From Microcaldota archaeon (GTDB taxonomy: Archaea > Micrarchaeota > Micrarchaeia > Micrarchaeales > Micrarchaeaceae): 64,000 nucleotides of DNA. Positions 7,788 through 16,410 of the stretch are shown here, one piece after another. Both the position numbers and the translations under genes were made by a program. Below the pieces are notes generated by a model. That model was not told where the DNA came from. It ran no database searches and was given only the letters and a program-made list of their open reading frames with translations. The number at the start of each line of letters is the position of its first letter. Within the stretch, counting starts at the first letter, position 1. The DNA is taken from positions 208,855 to 272,854 of the forward strand of contig JAJZAJ010000002.1 in the NCBI GenBank assembly GCA_021799475.1, given 5' to 3'.

Positions 7788-10700
7788 TTACGAAGAAGCC
7801 TGCGAGTATAGGTACTGTATGAACGCGTCCACTTCCGCAGTCGTGTTCTGTGCAGAGTACCCAGCCAGCAGTATCTTTCCTCCAGCCGTTCCGCTTCCCG
7901 CATATGCCTGCATTATCGGCGGGGATGAAGGCGTTAGGTTGCCTATTCCCTGTGCCTGCTGCAGCTGCTGCGAGAGGCTGTTGACATATCCTGAACCTAT
8001 CAGGATCAGGGCGCTTGCCGGATTCGCCTGCGAGTCCAGTACTACCAGAGGTGCGGTGCTTCCTACATCCTTGAGCAGCGTGACGTTGTCAACGCTTGCA
8101 GGTGATGTAGTCACGGCCTGTGACAGATTGCCGAGTCCGCTTATAGTGTACTTCGCTCCAGATCCCAGAGTCACGTTGCCGGATATCTTGAATATCGTTG
8201 TATTCGCGATTCCGCAGCTCTTCAGCGAGCTTCCTTCTTGCAGCCCAGCGTTTGTTAAGGATGGGCATATGGTGTAGCTCGTCACTGCGTTTGTTCCGGA
8301 TGTGCTAAGGGTGTACTGCAGGTAGTCCTCAGTCTTCGCGAGGTTTATTGTGTCAGTCCTCGGGCTTGCTCCGTTTATAGAAGTAAGCACAGAACCCCTT
8401 TCAGTTCTGAATCCTTGCGGAGCTGCCAGCGTCTGTCCATATGTCGAAACATATGTTCCGTTCAGCTTTCCGCCAGTTCCTGCCGAATAGTTTATCATGA
8501 ACATATTCGGATCGGTTATGCCGGAAGTGCTGTTCTTGAGACCCACTTCAAGCTGGTCGAACTCTACGGTTCCAGGGACGGCGATTTCGTTGACCGCGTA
8601 TGTGTAGTAGAGACCCTGACCTGTGCCTGTGACGTGTTCGCCGGTTATTGTCCACAACGTGCTCTGTTCGCCGTTATACTGCTGGTAGTTGACGTTATTG
8701 ACGTTCGTTGTATCGAGCGTCTCGTTGTACGTAGCTCCATTCTGATAGTACAATAATCCTGGGCTTCCACCTGCAGATCCTACGCTTATCACATTAGCCA
8801 ACATGTTAGCTGTGTCTCCAGTATTGAGCATCTTACCAGATTGCGGAACTATTCCGTTAACTCCGATAGCTATGTCCAACATTCCTCCAGGAGGCAGCGC
8901 GTGGTTCAGCTGTATGCCAGTCACGTTGAAGAACGTCACCGAAGGTATTACCCATGTGGTGTCGTTGCCAATCAATGTGTTCGACGTGGTTGTCGCAGTT
9001 GACTGAATCTTGCCGGACACTATCTGATAACCCTTTATAGTTATCACTGTGTTCTGCGCCCATGCGCTGGAATCTGTTCCCGCATTGTTGTATACAACCG
9101 CTACAGAGGTACCCAATACGTTCGAGACAGTGCTTCCCTGTGGACCACCGTGTCCGTTAGTGAGAGCCCATGCGGCATTTGCAGTCAACACGTTGCCTAT
9201 TTCGTTGAGCTCGTATGGAGTCAAGTCGTAAGTTACGTTATTCGCCTTCTGCGCGCCATACTGGAACGCAGCTGGTATAGTGCTCTTTACAGTGAGAAGC
9301 TGAGCCGGCTCTGTTATGTTCGGTATATCCAGGTTTGCTACGGTTGTCACTGCAGCCTTGTTGGTGTAGTGGGCTGATGTAGTTCCCGATGTAGTCAAAG
9401 TTACAGTGTCGAAGTTGTTGCCGAGCGTATCCGGACCGAAAGTCAGCGTCCATGGACTTGGGCTCTGCGCTATCGGTATTGTCCCTCCAGATGCGAGGTT
9501 GTAGCCGGTCTGGTTCAGTATGGTTATGCCATACAGAGCATTTGCGTTTCCGCCTGAAGAGCTCGTGTTCGTCCAGAGCAGGTTTACATACCATCCTGGG
9601 TTTACGGTCTTGTTGAACTGAGTACCATCCGTCAGATTGTACACGTTAGACCATAGCTCCATCTTTGCGGCATGAGCATAGAAATACTGACCTGCGACTG
9701 TGCTGTTGACGTGCACGAAGATGCTCTGACCGGTTGTGGTATTAAACTTTACGGTGTTGCCTGGCCATATTGCGTACTCATAGCCCTTTGGCTTTATTAT
9801 TGCACCGTCGTATGCTACATCCACTATTGCAGGCACAGTGCCGCTGCTGTTCGTCTGACCCAAGTCGAACAGGGTTACGTTGAAGTTTCCGCTCGATATC
9901 GTGTTTCCTACGTTTACACTCTGGGTTGGCACCAGCGAGGATGCGATCTCAATCCTTCCTCCCTTCTTGAATACGCCCGATGATGCGACAGTTCCCTGAT
10001 TGAACTTCGAAACATTTATCAGCGTCCATGTCTGTCCTAGGAACTGGAACTCTGCATTATTAACGGCGTTGTTCACAAATGCCTGTATCGGCTTGTTGAA
10101 GAGCGCCTGATACGCCACATCTGTCGACATAGACATGAACTTCTGGTACTGCTGGTTATAAACAGGGAATCCAGAAAGCCACAGATACTCAGTCTCTCCG
10201 TATGTGCCGTTGTTGGACACAAGTGGGTTGAACTGCGAGTGGGTCACTTCGACAAGGTTGTCGAATGTGCCGTTCGTGAAGCTGGAGAAACTCACTCCGC
10301 CTCCGTTCGTTGTACCCGTTACTGTTCCATTAGTCGGAACCGAACCGTATGCTGTATAAGGAGATGGCTGCGAGATTGCAGATGAATAGCTGGTCGTCTC
10401 GTTGTGCGCATATGTTGCGCTGCCCTGTGTAGCCTTCGTGTGTATAAGAGATGACTTCGTCAATCCCTCGTTGAGCACTGAGCCTATTAGAGCATCCAAC
10501 GGATAGGAAGTCGCAGATACTCCAGTCTTTCCTGTTTCATTGAGCCATACCTGGCCTCCTGACAATGAACCGGAGCTGCCTCCCGTATTCGATACCTGCA
10601 CTGACAGCAGGCTCTGTGCCTTTGTCGTGTTGACCACGGTAGTCACAGGGGTGCTTGAGAAAGCGAGGTTTCCGATCGCAGCGGCAAGGTTGCCAGCAGC

Positions 10701-10877
10701 GACTCCGTCGCTAGGCTGTGCATGTGAGCCGACCACTATCTGGACCATCGGGGTGCCCTGTGCACTTATTATCTGTATGTTGTTGTATGTTATCTGACCC
10801 GCGAATGCGAATCCGACCGCTAGAAGAGCTGCGCCTGCGGCGACAGCAGATATTCTCTTTACATTTAGAGTTTTCAT
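7788..10877 (-). CDS. S-layer protein
   Basis: This exported protein of 1029 residues probably forms the crystalline surface layer. A signal peptide (ISAVAAGAALLAVGFAFAG, about residues 9-27) precedes the segment IVVGSHAQPSDGVAAGN, which resembles the start of methanogen S-layer proteins (S_layer_N/S_layer_C families). The C-terminal part (ALILIGSGYVNSLS, then AGYSAQNTTAEVDAFIQYL) resembles their closing domain. The bulk is Thr/Asn/Ser/Gly-rich beta-type sequence with many N-glycosylation sequons and few Cys. An isolated gene with a strong Shine-Dalgarno site (GGTGA, 4 bases before ATG), a clear TATA region and a double terminator fits the most abundant cell protein. The glycosyltransferase gene aglB lies next upstream. 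Confidence 0.85.
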   Translation of the reverse strand: MKTLNVKRISAVAAGAALLAVGFAFAGQITYNNIQIISAQGTPMVQIVVGSHAQPSDGVAAGNLAAAIGNLAFSSTPVTTVVNTTKAQSLLSVQVSNTGGSSGSLSGGQVWLNETGKTGVSATSYPLDALIGSVLNEGLTKSSLIHTKATQGSATYAHNETTSYSSAISQPSPYTAYGSVPTNGTVTGTTNGGGVSFSSFTNGTFDNLVEVTHSQFNPLVSNNGTYGETEYLWLSGFPVYNQQYQKFMSMSTDVAYQALFNKPIQAFVNNAVNNAEFQFLGQTWTLINVSKFNQGTVASSGVFKKGGRIEIASSLVPTQSVNVGNTISSGNFNVTLFDLGQTNSSGTVPAIVDVAYDGAIIKPKGYEYAIWPGNTVKFNTTTGQSIFVHVNSTVAGQYFYAHAAKMELWSNVYNLTDGTQFNKTVNPGWYVNLLWTNTSSSGGNANALYGITILNQTGYNLASGGTIPIAQSPSPWTLTFGPDTLGNNFDTVTLTTSGTTSAHYTNKAAVTTVANLDIPNITEPAQLLTVKSTIPAAFQYGAQKANNVTYDLTPYELNEIGNVLTANAAWALTNGHGGPQGSTVSNVLGTSVAVVYNNAGTDSSAWAQNTVITIKGYQIVSGKIQSTATTTSNTLIGNDTTWVIPSVTFFNVTGIQLNHALPPGGMLDIAIGVNGIVPQSGKMLNTGDTANMLANVISVGSAGGSPGLLYYQNGATYNETLDTTNVNNVNYQQYNGEQSTLWTITGEHVTGTGQGLYYTYAVNEIAVPGTVEFDQLEVGLKNSTSGITDPNMFMINYSAGTGGKLNGTYVSTYGQTLAAPQGFRTERGSVLTSINGASPRTDTINLAKTEDYLQYTLSTSGTNAVTSYTICPSLTNAGLQEGSSLKSCGIANTTIFKISGNVTLGSGAKYTISGLGNLSQAVTTSPASVDNVTLLKDVGSTAPLVVLDSQANPASALILIGSGYVNSLSQQLQQAQGIGNLTPSSPPIMQAYAGSGTAGGKILLAGYSAQNTTAEVDAFIQYLYSQASS

Positions 10878-10916
10878 CCTTTCACCTAAATATTTTGTAA
10901 GGTAATCTTATGATAA

Positions 10917-10961
10917 GTATTTAAATACATAGGTTATGCATAAAATATCTTTTATAAATAT
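10917..10961 (-). promoter_or_regulatory. Promoter region of the S-layer gene
   Basis: Two TATA-like sites are visible: the palindrome GTATTTAAATAC (10917-10928), about 40 bases before the ATG, and CTTTTATAAATA (10950-10961, read in complement), about 75 bases before it. The second would give a leader of roughly 50 bases carrying the GGTGA site at 10882-10886. The region is strongly A/T-rich. A GC hairpin at about 11011-11024 lies further upstream between this gene and the aglB stop. Confidence 0.5.
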
Positions 10962-11152
10962 CATTTTATACTTCGTCTTTTGTAGTATATTCTCTCTTTA
11001 ATCAACGCAAGCGCCCTCGTGGGCGACGAAGCCTTAATGGCCCATCGCGTCGATATGGAGATATTGTAATATATGGCATGAAAAGGATTTAGAGCTTTCT
11101 GCTGCGGTAAGTTTCTGATCAATTGCGGATCATGCCTTCCTGCCTTTCTGCT

Positions 11153-13345
11153 CTATCTGGTAATATTTGCAGCACCGTATGCAATATGATATATCTTGGT
11201 GTCGTTGTTCGAGAATACTAGGGAAAAGCTAGCATTGCCTATTGAGCATGCTGCACCGCAGAACAGCAGCAGATGGAACATATTAGACTCCATGAGCTGG
11301 TTTCCGATTACAGCCATGCCAGTTATCGGCACAGATCCCGTTCCGTTCCTAGCCCCATCAGTCCCATTCCTATACACCAACAGGGACAAACCGCTATCCT
11401 GGCCCGTATCTGATATGTTATAGGCGCCGTTGCTGCTGTTGTAATATATTATAGAGGCTGGAACGAATCCATAAGTATGATACAATGGAACCATTTTGCT
11501 AAATGATACTGTGGCGCTGTAATTAAACAAAGGATTTCCAGAATCGAATATGTATGAGCTGGAAGAGATGTTTGAGATAGTCATTGGATCGTATATGTAA
11601 CCCAATACATTAGATGAGCCGCTTTCATACGCTATGGCAGCACCCTCGTCAAGCCAGAGATATCTTTCAACCAGGTAATCCGGCTGGTGTATATTATATA
11701 GATACTGCATGCTGCCGGTCCCGTTCGATATGAAAGAGGCGAACTGTTGCACCCTGCTGTAGTTCTCGCCCCCCACGCTGTCAGTGTAGCTTTGCCTGTG
11801 CGCCCAGCCTTCTACGACGGAGCCGTCAGGCCATAGGGTGATAACAGTAGAATTTGCAGCAGTATTTGCACCCATCCACTCCATTGCCGAGAGGAATGCG
11901 GGTCCGATTGCATCGGCAGGGGCGCTTGTCGCATATACAAGAAATGAAATGCCTACTGACAGGATAATCAAGGATGTTACGAAGCCGTAGTATAAAGATA
12001 GGACGGGGAGCTTTTGCCTTCCCGATCTTGATACAGCAACCTTTTTACCATGCATAAGGGATGCGCCTTTGTATATAGCATATCCGGAGAAGACAGCCAT
12101 CGGCACGGAAAGCAGGGAATTGTACCTTATCGCTTGGGACTGCAGAACCGCGGTGACAATCAGGTATGACAGGAGAAGCGCGAACCCGGTAAGCGCCGCC
12201 CTGTCGTACTTTTCTTTCAAACACGCATAAAGAAACAGAAGCACGCCGGCAGGGGCGAAGAAGAGCTGGAATGCAAAACTCGAGAGCAGGAAATTGAAGC
12301 TTATGGGCTGCAGCTCATCTGTCGTAGCGTTTATGAATCCCGCATTCGTGACTGCACCTGAGATTATATGATTAACATAACTGTTGAATATTAAGTATAT
12401 GATAAGCAGAAGTGCTATTGCGATTGATGCCGCAAGGAGCAGCCTTGCCCTTTGGCTCTTAAATCGCCTCATAAATCCCCTGCTGCGCAGAAGCAGGAAT
12501 GATATCCCGGAAATCGCAACTATCGCCGCATATATCGGTAAGAAGCTTGGTCCGGCAAGCTGTACGTGCAGGTTTGTGGAAAGTCCGGAATACAGTACAA
12601 GGCCTTCCCCAAAATACGCAAATATATACGACAGGGAGGCTATGACAGCGCTGCGCGCTCCGGTTTTGTCACCCCTTATGAAGAATACGGCAGTGAGCAG
12701 GAGCAGCGCAAGATCGTATATCGCAAATGCGAATGCTGCGCCATTCCATACCGATATGCTGAGCGACAGGATTATCGCTGAGATAGACGCGAATGCGAAT
12801 TTCTTAATAAGACTGTCACTGGAAAAGGACTTGTACAGGATTATTATTGATAGTATTACAAAAAGGGGTGCAAAAACATCCCCTCGGTATATCGTTGCCG
12901 CGGTCCTTGCGATGCTTCCGGATGAGATTGCGAGGAAGAATACGGATAACAGCGCAGCGGCCCTGCTCTTTGTCAGCATCTTCGTCAACGGATACACAAG
13001 GAGCATGTACAGGATGCCAAAAAGCACTGCCATCAGCCTCATCAATTGGAGAATGCTGACGCCGAAATACTGCAGCAGGTAATAAGGCGCGAGAGTGAGG
13101 TAGTATTCTCCTGCCGGCTCCCCTATTAAGTTATGCTGCGGGAAACCAGAAAGGGACATGGTTGTGCCTACAGAGAAATGGTTTGAAACCGCTTGCTGCA
13201 TGACTGCATAATCGAAGAAGCCATCAGGCTCATAAAGCCCCTGATAATGCAGCAGTGAAGTCCTTAGGATTATTCCAAGAGCAAGGATCAGGAGCGCCAG
13301 CGCGGCAAACCTCCAACCGTCAATTGCTCTACCCTTCCTCCTCAT
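11153..13345 (-). CDS. aglB: Oligosaccharyltransferase, STT3/AglB family (copy 1)
   Basis: This multispanning membrane enzyme (730 residues) transfers lipid-linked glycans to Asn in N-x-S/T sequons outside the membrane. The N-terminal acidic motif is YEPDGFFDY (E39, D41, D45) and the second acidic site lies in IYRGDVFAP. The external-loop Glu sits in TTDELQP. Where the family has WWDYG, this protein has LWPDGSVVEGW followed by RQSYTDSVGGE. The C-terminal domain is soluble and external. A paralogue with the same variant motif is encoded at 26.3 kb. Neighbours encode S-layer and other surface glycoproteins, the likely substrates. The call is firm; activity of the variant motif is inferred. Confidence 0.88.
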   Translation of the reverse strand: MRRKGRAIDGWRFAALALLILALGIILRTSLLHYQGLYEPDGFFDYAVMQQAVSNHFSVGTTMSLSGFPQHNLIGEPAGEYYLTLAPYYLLQYFGVSILQLMRLMAVLFGILYMLLVYPLTKMLTKSRAAALLSVFFLAISSGSIARTAATIYRGDVFAPLFVILSIIILYKSFSSDSLIKKFAFASISAIILSLSISVWNGAAFAFAIYDLALLLLTAVFFIRGDKTGARSAVIASLSYIFAYFGEGLVLYSGLSTNLHVQLAGPSFLPIYAAIVAISGISFLLLRSRGFMRRFKSQRARLLLAASIAIALLLIIYLIFNSYVNHIISGAVTNAGFINATTDELQPISFNFLLSSFAFQLFFAPAGVLLFLYACLKEKYDRAALTGFALLLSYLIVTAVLQSQAIRYNSLLSVPMAVFSGYAIYKGASLMHGKKVAVSRSGRQKLPVLSLYYGFVTSLIILSVGISFLVYATSAPADAIGPAFLSAMEWMGANTAANSTVITLWPDGSVVEGWAHRQSYTDSVGGENYSRVQQFASFISNGTGSMQYLYNIHQPDYLVERYLWLDEGAAIAYESGSSNVLGYIYDPMTISNISSSSYIFDSGNPLFNYSATVSFSKMVPLYHTYGFVPASIIYYNSSNGAYNISDTGQDSGLSLLVYRNGTDGARNGTGSVPITGMAVIGNQLMESNMFHLLLFCGAACSIGNASFSLVFSNNDTKIYHIAYGAANITR

Positions 13346-13433
13346 GAAACACGCCTTCGGGCAGCAGGAAGCAAAGTATTCCCTATTGCTGTCGGTTGTT
13401 TTGATTATCGGCCAGTTCCGCTCGCTTTTGCTG

Positions 13434-16160
13434 TCAGCGCTTTCTTCTCATCAGCGCATATGCGGCTGCTATTATGATTATGATGACAATGACTACTGCT
13501 GCCGCAGTCCAGCCGGATGCAGATGGCGATTGGGCCTGTTGTGCGGTAGAAGTGCTGCTGGCGGTTGTTGGTGCTGTTGTAGTTGTCGGCGGAGCATAGC
13601 TTGAGAACACTGCGAATACCGGGTCCTTCGGCACATTGAATTTTACTGAGCATGCCGTTGCATTTACCGAGAACGGGTTAACCTCCACCCATGTTCCGTT
13701 GACCTGCTCGAACGGTGCAATGCTATCGGAAGGATAGCTGCAGTTATAGTGCATAACTACTGATATTGTGACGTTTGAAGAGGTATTGACCGTCAGGTTT
13801 ATAGCAGATACCGGAGTGGGGTCGTTTGCAGGAGGCGATATTGTTATATGCCCCGTGTCATTTTCTATGAATACGTTGGCGACCGCATTTGAGGTGCCGT
13901 TATCTTTTATCACGATTATGGTATTGGAGTTGATGAAGCCGATGCTGCCGGAAGAGCCTGGCGCTATGACTATCCCGTTGTATGAGGACTGATTTGACGG
14001 CACGGTGATGTTGAGCGGTACCGTGGTTGTAGCTGGGATAGTAGTAGAAGTTGTGGTTGCTGAAGATGTAGATGTGGATGTAGATGTTGTGCTGCCTGAA
14101 CCTCCTCCGCCGCCTCCGCCGCCTGATGACTGCTGCGGACCGAGCAGCGTTATGATCGGATCCGTCGGAACGTTAGACACAGACACATAGCAGCCCAGGG
14201 TGTTGACAGAGTAGCTGGACAGCTCGGTCCATATGTTATTGCTCGGCAATTCATATGGGAAAACGTTTGAACCAAGAGAGCATGGATATGATATCGTCAT
14301 GTTCTCATGGAGCGTGTAATTGCTCGGCAGCGTCAGGTTTGTCGCGGAGTATACGCCGTAATTGTTCGGCCTTGCTACCCCAAGCGCATATGACGTGCCG
14401 TTGGCAATTGATATGTGACCTGAGAATATCGTGTTGTTCGTTGTCGTGAAGTTTATTTTTGCGCCGGTGTTGCCGAAGTTCAGTATTTCCGGCCTGTTGT
14501 AGAATGTGAAGTTTCCTGTTACCGCAGTGTTTGATGCACTCGAATTGAAGAACATGAGGTTTGGCACGGTTATGATAGCGGAAAGCAGCGTGTTGACAGT
14601 TGCTCCCGCCCCGTCTACAACTATCGCATTGACGCGGTATGTCCCTGGAGGCATTGGAGGAGTGCGGTCGGTGCTTAGCGTAAAGTTAGGCCCAGATGTT
14701 ATAAACGCATGGGTGGGCGATCCTGGAGGACTGAATACTGCTCCGGTAATCGCATTTGATATGCTGAGCTTGAACATGTATGGCGCTGTTCCACCTAACG
14801 CGTTGGCTGATACGCTTACCACATTGCCGAACTGGAATGTCGTTGGCGATACCTGCACTCCAAACGGCGCTGACAGAGGCCCGCCGAAAGTTACGGAATT
14901 CACTGCAAACGCGACATTCGCCGCGCTTGGAGTTCCGTCAGTGACTATAAGGTTGAATGTGAAGGTGCCGAATATATTGTTTGCGGGATTCGGGGTGTTG
15001 GCGAAGAAGACGTTGTTGTTTATTGCTATCCTTATGCTGTTATGCGTTACAGCCGAGACTGAAAGGCTTATTGCGTTGTTTGGCGTAGCAGAAGGCACTT
15101 GCACTTCGACAGTATTGCCATCGAAGAATTCAGCGCCCAGCTGTCCCGGCATGGATTTCCATGTTACGTTAGCCAGGTAATCGGCGCTCCCTGCAGGCAC
15201 AATGCTGTTCACTATCGCGATTGTCGATATTGTTGGAGGGGACGGCTGTCCTATGTCATATACTCCGGTCTGGAAAGGCATGTTCGATGGCGTCAGTGTA
15301 ATATTCGCGCTGTTGTAGCCTCCGAGCTGTCCCGGATGCAGTATTACTACAGCAGGCTGGCTCGCGACGCTGAATCCTGGTCCTGAAACGCCAGTATCAG
15401 TTATCTTTTCCTCTATCCCGTACACACCGGATGCAGAGACTGAATTCGAATTCATTACTAGATTGCTTCCAGCAATCCGGAACATTGGATTTGCTGAAAC
15501 TGGCTGCATGCTTCCTCCGTTATAGCTATAGAGCCAGTTCAATGATGTGGTTCCAGAACCTCCAGTAACGGTTTGGGAATCTATTGTTGTTGACTGCCCT
15601 TGGGCTATGCTGTTTGTGGTAGCGATCGGAGAGAAGAGAGGGTTTATTGCAGGAAATATTATTATGCTGTTGGTTATGAACTGAGTAACAGTAGAACCAG
15701 CAGCATAATTCGTCACGGTTAAAGTCAGAAGCCAGTTTCCAACGATGGAGTTTGGCGGAGGAGGCCCGACTGCGAAATTAACGCCATTGTAAGTCGCAAG
15801 GAGCGCCTGAGGGAACAGCGGCTGTATCGTGAGATTTACGGTATTATATCCGTCGACAACAGGAACAGGCGCATTCGGCGTGGTAAACGAAACGCCAAGG
15901 ATGCTGTTGCTTATTTTCCAATTTGCAGTAAGGTTGAGCTTGTTCAGCACAGAATATACATTAGATGTGATAGTGAACTGCTGCCCCATGTCGAGATGTG
16001 TGCTGGTAAGGTTGCCCATCAGAAATACTGCCGCGCCTGAAAGCTGCGGCAGCATCGATATTGCAAGCATTGAAAACAAGGCTATAAACGCCGCGTTGGC
16101 TGCGGATCTCCTCCCTGCTGCGCGTATGTTATCCTTACCATTTTCATAATTATTATTCAT
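13434..16160 (-). CDS. Large surface-anchored glycoprotein with Thr/Ser-rich stalk
   Basis: About 908 residues from ATG 16160, favoured over an upstream ATG at 16238 because a TATA-like ATTATAAAAG (16201-16210) lies between them. A signal anchor (FIALFSMLAISMLPQLSGA) leads into repeated Ig-like beta domains. Two related modules carry a Cys pair and end VPTDPIITLL and VPKDPVFAVF; they are separated by a Gly8 tract and a Thr/Ser linker. A second Thr/Ser stretch precedes the C-terminal membrane helix (AAAVVIVIIIIIAAAYALM) and RRKR. The architecture is that of a cell-surface protein on an O-glycosylated stalk. Function is unknown. Confidence 0.75.
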   Translation of the reverse strand: MNNNYENGKDNIRAAGRRSAANAAFIALFSMLAISMLPQLSGAAVFLMGNLTSTHLDMGQQFTITSNVYSVLNKLNLTANWKISNSILGVSFTTPNAPVPVVDGYNTVNLTIQPLFPQALLATYNGVNFAVGPPPPNSIVGNWLLTLTVTNYAAGSTVTQFITNSIIIFPAINPLFSPIATTNSIAQGQSTTIDSQTVTGGSGTTSLNWLYSYNGGSMQPVSANPMFRIAGSNLVMNSNSVSASGVYGIEEKITDTGVSGPGFSVASQPAVVILHPGQLGGYNSANITLTPSNMPFQTGVYDIGQPSPPTISTIAIVNSIVPAGSADYLANVTWKSMPGQLGAEFFDGNTVEVQVPSATPNNAISLSVSAVTHNSIRIAINNNVFFANTPNPANNIFGTFTFNLIVTDGTPSAANVAFAVNSVTFGGPLSAPFGVQVSPTTFQFGNVVSVSANALGGTAPYMFKLSISNAITGAVFSPPGSPTHAFITSGPNFTLSTDRTPPMPPGTYRVNAIVVDGAGATVNTLLSAIITVPNLMFFNSSASNTAVTGNFTFYNRPEILNFGNTGAKINFTTTNNTIFSGHISIANGTSYALGVARPNNYGVYSATNLTLPSNYTLHENMTISYPCSLGSNVFPYELPSNNIWTELSSYSVNTLGCYVSVSNVPTDPIITLLGPQQSSGGGGGGGGSGSTTSTSTSTSSATTTSTTIPATTTVPLNITVPSNQSSYNGIVIAPGSSGSIGFINSNTIIVIKDNGTSNAVANVFIENDTGHITISPPANDPTPVSAINLTVNTSSNVTISVVMHYNCSYPSDSIAPFEQVNGTWVEVNPFSVNATACSVKFNVPKDPVFAVFSSYAPPTTTTAPTTASSTSTAQQAQSPSASGWTAAAVVIVIIIIIAAAYALMRRKR

Positions 16161-16361
16161 CGATAGACCCACAGTTATGAGCGAATATGCTCTGATTTTC
16201 CTTTTATAATATCTAGAAAAGATTAAATACTTTGCCATGCCGCGCGACGCGGTTTTAGGCCGTGCATTCCTAAGACTTTTAGCCTTTCCCTTTCATGCTA
16301 TATCCATAAACATACATTGAACGTACATACAAGTGTAATACAAATAATACAAGAATACGCG

Positions 16362-16397
16362 TATAGACAAATATATAGACAAATATATAGACAAATA
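16362..16397. repeat. Three perfect 12-bp tandem repeats before a surface-protein gene
   Basis: The unit TATAGACAAATA occurs three times without mismatch, ending 13 bases before the ATG at 16411. Each unit contains a TATA-like core, so the repeats may overlap the promoter or its leader. No gene is present in the surrounding A/T-rich intergenic stretch of about 250 bases. Confidence 0.8.
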
Positions 16398-16410
16398 TTG
16401 ACCAAGCTGC

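Noticed and set aside
10978..11110. Structured small RNA near the S-layer promoter
   Set aside because: A short GC hairpin is visible, but no promoter, box motif or T-tract supports an independent RNA.
14005..14190. Plus-strand acidic Val/Pro-rich protein
   Set aside because: It is the complement of the Ser/Thr and Gly-rich linkers of the surface protein gene on the other strand; the composition is a mirror of that low-complexity DNA.
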